A stretch of 64,000 nt of DNA from the NCBI RefSeq assembly GCF_030811685.1, contig NZ_JAUSRF010000001.1, positions 248,001 through 312,000 of the forward strand, given 5' to 3'. Numbering within the stretch: position 1 is the stretch's first letter; each line of letters opens with the position of its first letter. A program made the position numbers and the translations under genes. Under the pieces are notes generated by a model, which did no database searches, had not been told where the DNA came from, and saw only the letters and a program-made list of their open reading frames with translations. Source of the DNA: Neorhizobium huautlense (GTDB lineage Bacteria > Pseudomonadota > Alphaproteobacteria > Rhizobiales > Rhizobiaceae). Positions 32,727 to 39,304 of the stretch are shown piece by piece.

Positions 32727-33308
32727 TCAGCCCTGCCATTCCTTTGCCAGCGGCAATGCTTCGAGGCGCAGCAGATCGATGGCGCGCCGGGCAATGTGCT
32801 CGATGATATCGGCAATAGTTTCAGGCCGGTGATAGAAGGCCGGCACCGGCGGCATGACGGTCGCCCCCATTTCTGTGACCGACACCATGTTGCGCAGATG
32901 ACCGAGATGCAGCGGCGTTTCGCGGGTCAGAAGAATGAGCGGACGGCGCTCCTTCAGCTGCACATCGGCGGCACGGATGAGGAGATTGTCCGCCAAACCG
33001 GAAGCGATGCCGGCCAGCGTACGCATGGAGCAGGGCGCGACGATCATCCCCACGGTGCGAAACGAGCCACTGGCGATGGAGGCGCCGATATCTTCGATTG
33101 CGTGATGGTGATGGCAGAGATCGATGAGACGCACCAGCGCATCCGGGCCCACTTCATGTTCGAGCGTGCGGGTTGCCGCTTGCGAGACGACGAGATGCAG
33201 TTCAACGTCCGGCACGTCCGTCAGAAGTTTGCCGATCCTCAGTGCGATCGCGGCACCGGATGCGCCGGAAACACCAAGAACCACGCGTTTTTTCGGGTCA
33301 CTCATCAT
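32727..33308 (-). CDS. ubiX: UbiX flavin prenyltransferase
   Basis: Enzyme of 193 residues that joins a prenyl group to FMN to make prenylated FMN, the cofactor of UbiD-type decarboxylases. The FMN-binding motif GVSGASGAAIALRIGKLL is near residue 10, and IVAPCSMRTLAGIASG and RETPLHLGHLRNM are family hallmarks. The start ATGATG overlaps the ubiD TGA, so the two are translated together. Start 33308 was preferred to a longer ORF lying inside ubiD. Confidence 0.92.
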   Translation of the reverse strand: MMSDPKKRVVLGVSGASGAAIALRIGKLLTDVPDVELHLVVSQAATRTLEHEVGPDALVRLIDLCHHHHAIEDIGASIASGSFRTVGMIVAPCSMRTLAGIASGLADNLLIRAADVQLKERRPLILLTRETPLHLGHLRNMVSVTEMGATVMPPVPAFYHRPETIADIIEHIARRAIDLLRLEALPLAKEWQG

Positions 33309-34807
33309 GACATGTCCAGCCCGAGTTCGCTCCACATGGCAGAGACGCGCTCTTCGACCTCCGGCGCCATGGCGAGCACCTTGCCCCATTCACGATCTGT
33401 TTCAGGACCGATCTTGTTGGTGGCATCCAGTCCCAGCTTGCCGCCGAGACCGGGTTTCGGCGAGGCGAAATCGAGATAATCGATCGGCGTGTCGGCCAAG
33501 ACCACCATATCGCGCGAGGCATCGAAACGGGTGGCAAGCGCCCACATCACATCCGGCCAGCTGCGGACATTGATATCGGGATCAACCGCGATGATGAGCT
33601 TGGTATAGGAAAACTGCGGCAGCATGGACCACAGGCCGAGCATGATACGCCGCGCCTGTCCGGCGTAACGTTTGTCGATCGACACCACGATGGCACGATA
33701 GGAACAGGCCTCCGGCGGCAGGAACAGGTCAACGATCTCGGGAAACTGCTTTTTGACCAGCGGCACGAACAGCTCGTTCATCGCCTCGCCGAGCACCGAA
33801 GGTTCATCCGGCGGACGGCCGGTATAGGTGGACAGATAGACCGGCTGTTGCCGCATGGTGATCGCGGTGACGGTCATCACCGGAAAACGATCGACGGAAT
33901 TGTAATAACCGGTGTGATCGCCATAAGGCCCTTCATCCGCCACTTCCGTTGCCGACACCGTACCCTCAATGACGATTTCCGCATTGGCGGGAATGAAAAG
34001 CGGCTGGCTGACGGCTTTCACCACGCGCGAACGGCGACGGCGCAGCACCCCGGCAAAACCGAGTTCGCTCATGCCTTCCGGCAACGGCATGACGGCGGAC
34101 AGAATGGTTTGTGGGTCCGAGCCGATGACAACCGCAACCGGCGTATCCTTGCCCTGACGCTGCCATTCGCGGTGATGTTTGGCTCCGCCGCGATGGGCCA
34201 GCCAGCGCATGATCAACTGGTTTTTCCCGAGTTTCTGCATGCGATAAACGCCGAGATTGACGTCCGACGGATCATCATGACTGCGCGTGACGATCAGCGG
34301 CCATGTGACGAGAGGTGCCGGCTCGCCCGGCCAGCACCACTGGATCGGCAGCTTGTCCAGATCGATATCGTCACCACGCAGCACCACGTCCTGACAAGGC
34401 GCGGAACCGACCTGCCGCACGCCAAGCGACAGCGCCGATTGCAAAAGCGGCAGTTTTCCCAATGCATCCTTCAGCGATGTCGGCGGGCGCGGTTCGCGCA
34501 GATCGCCCATCAGTTTTGCAAGGTCGCCGATCTTTCCCGGTTCAAGCCCGAAACCGAGTTCGATCCTCTCGCGTGTGCCAAAGAGGTTGGCAAGCAGCGG
34601 GATCGCAGCAACGTTTCCGTCCGCATCCACCGGCTTTTCAAACCACAGAGCCGGGCCGCCGGCATGCAGCACGCGGCGGTGAATTTCGGTCACCTCATGC
34701 ACAAGGCTGACCGGTGCGGAAATGCGTTTCAACAGACCGCGACGTTCCAGTTCCGAGGCGAAATGTTGCAGGTCGCGGTAGCGGGGTGGCGCGGGATTTT
34801 GAAACAT
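33305..34807 (-). CDS. ubiD: UbiD-family decarboxylase
   Basis: Prenylated-FMN-dependent decarboxylase of 500 residues. In ubiquinone synthesis UbiD removes the carboxyl group from polyprenyl-4-hydroxybenzoate. Visible hallmarks are QWCWPGEPAPLVTWPLIVTR, NLGVYRMQ, MRWLAHRGGAKHH, the active-site stretch DEGPYGDHTGYYN and the C-terminal FDASRDMVVLADTPIDYLDF. It is followed directly by ubiX and lies divergent to ubiT-ubiU-ubiV. A catabolic aromatic-acid decarboxylase is the main alternative, made less likely by this context. Confidence 0.9.
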   Translation of the reverse strand: MFQNPAPPRYRDLQHFASELERRGLLKRISAPVSLVHEVTEIHRRVLHAGGPALWFEKPVDADGNVAAIPLLANLFGTRERIELGFGLEPGKIGDLAKLMGDLREPRPPTSLKDALGKLPLLQSALSLGVRQVGSAPCQDVVLRGDDIDLDKLPIQWCWPGEPAPLVTWPLIVTRSHDDPSDVNLGVYRMQKLGKNQLIMRWLAHRGGAKHHREWQRQGKDTPVAVVIGSDPQTILSAVMPLPEGMSELGFAGVLRRRRSRVVKAVSQPLFIPANAEIVIEGTVSATEVADEGPYGDHTGYYNSVDRFPVMTVTAITMRQQPVYLSTYTGRPPDEPSVLGEAMNELFVPLVKKQFPEIVDLFLPPEACSYRAIVVSIDKRYAGQARRIMLGLWSMLPQFSYTKLIIAVDPDINVRSWPDVMWALATRFDASRDMVVLADTPIDYLDFASPKPGLGGKLGLDATNKIGPETDREWGKVLAMAPEVEERVSAMWSELGLDMS

Positions 34808-34842
34808 CCCCTTATCTTTGGCGGGGGATTTTGGCCCCGTCT

Positions 34843-34856
34843 TTGTTCTAGCTCAA
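34843..34856 (+). promoter_or_regulatory. Candidate FNR/FixK box upstream of ubiT
   Basis: TTGTTCTAGCTCAA matches eight of the ten fixed bases of the FNR/FixK consensus TTGAT-N4-ATCAA. It lies 51 to 75 bases upstream of the possible ubiT starts and 36 bases upstream of ubiD on the other strand. Low-oxygen control would fit oxygen-independent ubiquinone synthesis. Two mismatches make this tentative. Confidence 0.4.
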
Positions 34857-34893
34857 AACCATGTTGCGCCGCGGTCGTTAGCTTTTGCGCGAA

Positions 34894-35427
34894 ATGATCC
34901 GGAGACGTCCGACGCAAATGCAACTCATCCCTCCCCTTCTCACCCGCCCTCTCAACGCCGTGCCGCTTGTCGTCATCGAGCGCATCTGCCGCTTGATGTT
35001 CAGACGCATCGGCACCGCCCATCCCGGGCTTTTCGAGAGGCTGGGCGAACACAGGACAAAACGTTTCGCCTTCCTGCCGACCGATGTGCCGCTTTCCTTC
35101 GTCGTGGAACCCGCCAGCGAAACCATTTCCGTCTCGCGCAAGACCAGCGATGTCACCGCCGATGCGGTGACCGAGGCGCCACTGTTCATGTTGCTGGCGC
35201 TGATGGAGGGACGTTGCGACGCCGATGCGCTGTTCTTCTCGCGTGACCTTTCGGTAACCGGCGACATGGAGGCGATGCTTGCAATGCGCAATGCGCTCGA
35301 TGCCAGCAATATCGACCTGTCAAAAGATCTCGCCCGGCTTGCCGGCCCGTTTGCTCCGATGGCTGGCCGGGTGATCGGCGAAATCCGCAACCGCGCTCTT
35401 CGGGGAGAAGCCGCATCATGGAACTGA
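34894..35427 (+). CDS. ubiT: UbiT-like SCP2 lipid-carrier protein
   Basis: Protein of 177 residues with an SCP2 sterol-carrier-like domain, the type that binds ubiquinone intermediates in the oxygen-independent pathway. The hydrophobic pocket strands are seen in FAFLPTDVPLSFVVEPAS and APLFMLLALMEGRCDADALF then FSRDLSVTGDMEAMLAMRNA. The start is uncertain: ATG 34894, or ATG 34918 with GGAG 14 bases upstream. It overlaps ubiU by 10 bases. In Proteobacteria ubiT, ubiU and ubiV together replace the oxygen-dependent hydroxylases. Confidence 0.85.
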   Translation: MIRRRPTQMQLIPPLLTRPLNAVPLVVIERICRLMFRRIGTAHPGLFERLGEHRTKRFAFLPTDVPLSFVVEPASETISVSRKTSDVTADAVTEAPLFMLLALMEGRCDADALFFSRDLSVTGDMEAMLAMRNALDASNIDLSKDLARLAGPFAPMAGRVIGEIRNRALRGEAASWN

Positions 35428-36395
35428 TCTGTCCCGCCGGCACGCCGGCTGCCTTCCACGAAGCCGTGGATGCCGGCGCCGATGCCGTTTATTGCGGTTT
35501 TCGCGACGAAACCAATGCCCGCAATTTTCCCGGCCTCAATTTTTCCCGTGAGGAACTGAAGGAAGCCATTGCCTACGCCAAAACGAAGGGTTGCGAGACC
35601 TTCGTCGCCCTCAACACCTTTATGCGCGCAGGTGCAGAGGAAATCTGGTACCGGGGCGCGGCCGATGCCATTGCCTGCGGGGCGGATGCGCTGATCCTTG
35701 CCGATTTCGGCCTGATGGCACATGTGGCCGAAAAATATCCCGACCAGCGGCTGCATGTCTCGGTACAGGCGTCGGCTTCCAACCCGGATGCCATCAATTT
35801 TCTCGTCGACACGTTTAATGCGAAACGCGTGGTTCTGCCGCGCACGCTGACGATTGCCGACATTGCCCGTATCGGCAAATCCATCCGCTGCGAGATGGAA
35901 GTGTTTGTGTTCGGCGGGCTCTGCGTGATGGCGGAAGGGCGCTGTTCGCTCTCCTCTTATGCCACCGGCAAATCGCCCAACATGAACGGCGTCTGTTCGC
36001 CGGCAAGCCATGTGCACTACCGCAAGCATGGCCGCGATCTGGTGTCGGAACTCGGCGAATTCACCATCAACCGTTTCCCCGAAGGCGAGGCAGCTGGTTA
36101 CCCGACGCTGTGCAAAGGCCGGTTCGATATCGCCGATGCCAAGGGTTATGCCTTCGAGGACCCGGTTTCGCTGGATGTGATGGGCGAATTGGAAGCGCTG
36201 AAAGCCGCCGGTGTCAGCGCACTCAAGATCGAGGGACGCCAGCGCGGCAAGGCCTATGTCGCCGAAGTGGTGAAGGTGATGAAGGCGGCGGTGAACAGTC
36301 CGCCGGAAAGGCGCGGTGCGTTGCTTGCACGGCTGCACAGTATGAGCGAGGGACAAAAAACCACGTCCGGCGCCTACGAAAAACGCTGGAGATAA
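35418..36395 (+). CDS. ubiU: UbiU, U32-peptidase-like anaerobic ubiquinone hydroxylation protein
   Basis: Protein of 325 residues in the U32 peptidase family. It begins MELICPAGTPAAFHEAVDAG, the hallmark of UbiU. Cysteines in VFGGLCVMAEGRCSLSSYA, GVCSPASH and PTLCKGRF are the likely 4Fe-4S ligands. With UbiV it hydroxylates the ubiquinone ring without oxygen, with prephenate as oxygen donor in E. coli. It is sandwiched between ubiT (10-base overlap) and ubiV (4-base gap). Confidence 0.92.
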   Translation: MELICPAGTPAAFHEAVDAGADAVYCGFRDETNARNFPGLNFSREELKEAIAYAKTKGCETFVALNTFMRAGAEEIWYRGAADAIACGADALILADFGLMAHVAEKYPDQRLHVSVQASASNPDAINFLVDTFNAKRVVLPRTLTIADIARIGKSIRCEMEVFVFGGLCVMAEGRCSLSSYATGKSPNMNGVCSPASHVHYRKHGRDLVSELGEFTINRFPEGEAAGYPTLCKGRFDIADAKGYAFEDPVSLDVMGELEALKAAGVSALKIEGRQRGKAYVAEVVKVMKAAVNSPPERRGALLARLHSMSEGQKTTSGAYEKRWR

Positions 36396-36399
36396 AACG

Positions 36400-37329
36400 A
36401 TGACGGAGACGAAATGCCCGAGCCTGACCCTTGGCCCGGTCTATTACCTGTGGGACGCCGCCAAATGGCGCGATTTCCATTTCCGTATGGCCGATGAGGC
36501 TCCGGTCGACCGCGTGCTGATCGGCGAGACGGTCTGTTCCAAACGCCAGCATTTCATCGAGCCGCATCTGGCCGAGGTGGTGGAACGGCTGGAAGAGGCC
36601 GGCAAGGAAGTGGTGTTTTCCACCCTCTCGTTGGTGACCTTGGCGCGTGAAAGCAAGCAGGTCCGTGAGATGGCGGAGGCGAGCGACCATATGCTTGAGG
36701 CCAACGACCTCTCGGCGCTGGCCGTGCTGAAGCACAAACCGCATACGATCAGCCCGTTGATCAACGTCTATAACGCGCCGACCGCGCGGCTGCTGGCGAA
36801 CCGTGGTGCCAAGACGATCTGCCTGCCGCCGGAACTGCCCTTTTCGTCAGTGAAGGAGATTGTCGCACACTGTCCCGAGATCGATTTCGAGGTTTTTGCC
36901 TTTGGCCGTATGCCGCTGGCCATCTCGGCGCGCTGCGCGCATGCCCGCTCCAAGGGCCGTATCAAGGACAATTGCCAGTTCGTCTGTGGCGAGGAGCCGG
37001 ACGGGCTACCGGTAAAGACGCTGGACCGCCAATCGTTTCTGACGCTGAACGGTGTGCAGACGGTGTCACATGCCTGCCAATCTCTGCTCGGCGAACTCGA
37101 TGATCTGGTTGCCGCCGGCATCCACTCCTTCCGGCTTTCGCCACAGGATTGCGACATGGTGGAAGTGGCAAAACTGTATCGCGCCGTGCTGGATGGAGAG
37201 ATGGGCGCGGATGAGGCGATTGCGGATTTGCAAAAAATCTATCCGGCAGCGCCACTCTCGAATGGCTTTCACCACGCCCGTGAGGGTGCGGCATGGGTGG
37301 CGCGGGCGCGGAATTTGCAGGCGTCCTGA
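36400..37329 (+). CDS. ubiV: UbiV, U32-peptidase-like anaerobic ubiquinone hydroxylation protein
   Basis: Partner of UbiU, 309 residues, also of the U32 family. The family opening is LTLGPVYYLWDAAKWRDFHF followed by DEAPVDRVLIGETVCSKR. The cysteine cluster in RCAHARSKGRIKDNCQFVCG plus C46 in the early VCSK motif fits the 4Fe-4S site. It is the last gene of the ubiTUV operon. Confidence 0.92.
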   Translation: MTETKCPSLTLGPVYYLWDAAKWRDFHFRMADEAPVDRVLIGETVCSKRQHFIEPHLAEVVERLEEAGKEVVFSTLSLVTLARESKQVREMAEASDHMLEANDLSALAVLKHKPHTISPLINVYNAPTARLLANRGAKTICLPPELPFSSVKEIVAHCPEIDFEVFAFGRMPLAISARCAHARSKGRIKDNCQFVCGEEPDGLPVKTLDRQSFLTLNGVQTVSHACQSLLGELDDLVAAGIHSFRLSPQDCDMVEVAKLYRAVLDGEMGADEAIADLQKIYPAAPLSNGFHHAREGAAWVARARNLQAS

Positions 37330-37470
37330 CCCAAGAAGGCGCCTGCATGACAGGCCCGGTGCGTTTGCGACTGTGTTTGCCTGTCACCCGAAACATGATC
37401 GGCTCACCGAGGAAGGAGCGCCCTGCACGAGCGGACGATGGCTCGGTCAGCCGGTTCGTCGGCGTCAAAA

Positions 37471-37489
37471 AACATGACTAATGCAATCA
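37471..37489. promoter_or_regulatory. Candidate IRO (RirA) box upstream of fecI, copy 2
   Basis: TGA-CTAATGCAA-TCA at 37475-37489 is an exact match to the rhizobial IRO consensus TGA-N9-TCA. AACATGACTAAT at 37471-37482 is identical to the element upstream of the first fecI-like gene (18661-18672). Confidence 0.55.
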
Positions 37490-37517
37490 TATATATTGCA
37501 TTGGTATCGTGTTTGTG

Positions 37518-37552
37518 GTCATTCCGGCTTTTGTTGCCGCCTCCAGAATGAC
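37518..37552. repeat. Inverted repeat GTCATTC...GAATGAC upstream of fecI copy 2
   Basis: Seven-base arms GTCATTC (37518-37524) and GAATGAC (37546-37552) flank a 21-base centre that could itself pair (CGGC with GCCG). It resembles the short palindromic elements scattered through many Gram-negative genomes. It lies within the upstream part of the sigma ORF, supporting the downstream start at 37599. Confidence 0.4.
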
Positions 37553-37598
37553 GATCCCATCTGAGGTTGAAGGCTTCGGGACACATGACGCAGCCGGC

Positions 37599-38111
37599 AT
37601 GACGGACAGCAACAGAAAAATTATCCTGCATATACTTCTGACCGGCTACAGTGATCTCGCCAGGCATCTGACACGCCGGTTCGGACGCGGTTCCGATGTC
37701 GATGACATTCTTCAGGATACCTACCTGAAACTCCAGAAAATTCCCGCTGATGCGGTGATCGGCAATCCCCGGTCCTATCTCTATCGCCTCGCGGATAATC
37801 TGGCGAAAGATCGTGTTCGGGGCGCCGCGGCACGAGAACGTTACATATCCGGCGACGTCATGCCCGATGTGGCGGAAGATCGCCCTTCTCCGGAACATGA
37901 AGCGGACTATCGTCAGCGTATGTTGATACTGGAGAAAGCCGTCCGCGAACTGCCTGATCGGCAACGTCAGGTATTTCTCATGCATAAGTTCGACGGGATG
38001 AGTTACGGCGATATCGCGATACAGCTTGGAATTAGCAAAAGTGCTGTAGAGAAGCTGATGATGAAGGCCCTGGTCCGTTGCCGCGATCGCCTGGATGGGC
38101 TGCTGGATTAG
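37599..38111 (+). CDS. fecI: FecI-like ECF sigma factor, second copy
   Basis: ECF sigma factor of 170 residues. Region 2 is GRGSDVDDILQDTYLKLQKI and region 4 is LPDRQRQVFLMHKFDG then YGDIAIQLGISKSAVEKLM. The ATG at 37599 begins a normal sigma N-terminus; an upstream extension to 37509 runs through an inverted repeat and is unlikely. It is followed by a FecR-type gene and a large TonB receptor, a second complete surface-signalling cassette. It differs clearly in sequence from the copy at 18733. Confidence 0.88.
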   Translation: MTDSNRKIILHILLTGYSDLARHLTRRFGRGSDVDDILQDTYLKLQKIPADAVIGNPRSYLYRLADNLAKDRVRGAAARERYISGDVMPDVAEDRPSPEHEADYRQRMLILEKAVRELPDRQRQVFLMHKFDGMSYGDIAIQLGISKSAVEKLMMKALVRCRDRLDGLLD

Positions 38112-38201
38112 CACTATGAAAAAATCGTCGATGAGGGTGAGGCAGATGACGCCCGGAAACGTCTTAACACAGAGCGTTTTCTCAACGGACGGCAGAATTG
38201 C

Positions 38202-39194
38202 GTGCCCGAAACATCCCAAGAGATGGTAACCGTCATGGCACAACCGAACGAAACCGGCCACAGGGCGTCAAGAGAAGAGGCGGCTGCATGGTTTGCGCGG
38301 CTGCAATCGGACGATGTCAGCGCAGAAGATTATCGCGCTCACGAGGCCTGGATGTCGGCCTGTCACGAGAATGCACGGCAATATCTGAAGCTTTCTGCGA
38401 TGTGGACCGAGATGGACGACATTGCCGATCCGAGGAAGCGATTATCCGTCGTCCGGCAACAGAGGCGCGCCGGTGCCGTTGGGCGCAGGTCGTTTCTGGC
38501 AGGCGGGGCCGCAGCTGCGCTCGCTGCAGGTCTTGTAGCCGTTCACGGATTGCCGGATGTACTCACCAGTGATTACACGACATCGGTTGCCGAACGCAGG
38601 AGCATTACACTCGACGATGGCTCCATCATCGACATGGATGCCGACACCGCTATTGCCGTGGATTTTTCCAGCACGGCGCGCAATCTGCACCTTCGGAAAG
38701 GGCGCGCCTTTTTCAAGGTCGCCAAAGACGCGGGCAGACCGTTTTCGGTCATCGCGAGGAATGGTCGGGCGACCGCACTCGGTACCGAGTTCGTGGTTCA
38801 CAGCAGCGCCGACACGATCACTGTGGCCGTTGTGGAAAGCCGAGTATCGGTATCGTATCCCGGCGCCAGTTCAGCCATCCTCGATGCCGGAGAAAAAATC
38901 AGCTACGACCACGCTGGTCTGGGAGCCGTGACGACTGTCGACAGCGAAACGGAAATCGCATGGCAGCGCGGAAAGCTGATCTTCGAAGATGTTCCTCTGG
39001 GTCAGGTGGTCAGCGACCTGAACCGCTATCGCCGGGGTATCATCAAAGTGGTGGATAGCGACCTGCAAACTCTTCGTGTCAGCGGCATATTCGACGTGAC
39101 CCGGCCAGACCGCGTGCTGGAAGCCATCACACAAACCCTGCCGGTGAAAGCATTGGCACTGACGCCCTACCTGATTTTGCTACACCCCGCGTGA
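38202..39194 (+). CDS. fecR: FecR-type sigma regulator, second copy
   Basis: FecR-family protein of 330 residues. The cytoplasmic DUF4880 region contains EAAAWFARLQSDDVSAEDYR. A hydrophobic helix after RRSFLAGGAAAALAAG (about 95-115) crosses the membrane, and the FecR domain has ITLDDGSIIDMDADTAIAVD. The GTG start at 38202 is tentative; ATGs at 38223 and 38235 are alternatives, the latter with AAGAGATGG upstream. It should couple the receptor at 39305 to the sigma factor at 37599. Confidence 0.85.
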   Translation: MPETSQEMVTVMAQPNETGHRASREEAAAWFARLQSDDVSAEDYRAHEAWMSACHENARQYLKLSAMWTEMDDIADPRKRLSVVRQQRRAGAVGRRSFLAGGAAAALAAGLVAVHGLPDVLTSDYTTSVAERRSITLDDGSIIDMDADTAIAVDFSSTARNLHLRKGRAFFKVAKDAGRPFSVIARNGRATALGTEFVVHSSADTITVAVVESRVSVSYPGASSAILDAGEKISYDHAGLGAVTTVDSETEIAWQRGKLIFEDVPLGQVVSDLNRYRRGIIKVVDSDLQTLRVSGIFDVTRPDRVLEAITQTLPVKALALTPYLILLHPA

Positions 39195-39304
39195 TCCCGC
39201 GATCAAGGCGGGTATCCAGCAAACAAATCATGATCAATTTTTTCAACTTTATGGGTGAGTTGTTCCTCATCGAAATCCGTCTTTGTCAGGAGTGACCGAA
39301 AAGC

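Noticed and set aside
34801..34893. Riboswitch between ubiD and ubiT
   Set aside because: The gap is only about 90 bases, shared by divergent genes, and shows no conserved riboswitch core; the FNR-like box explains it better.
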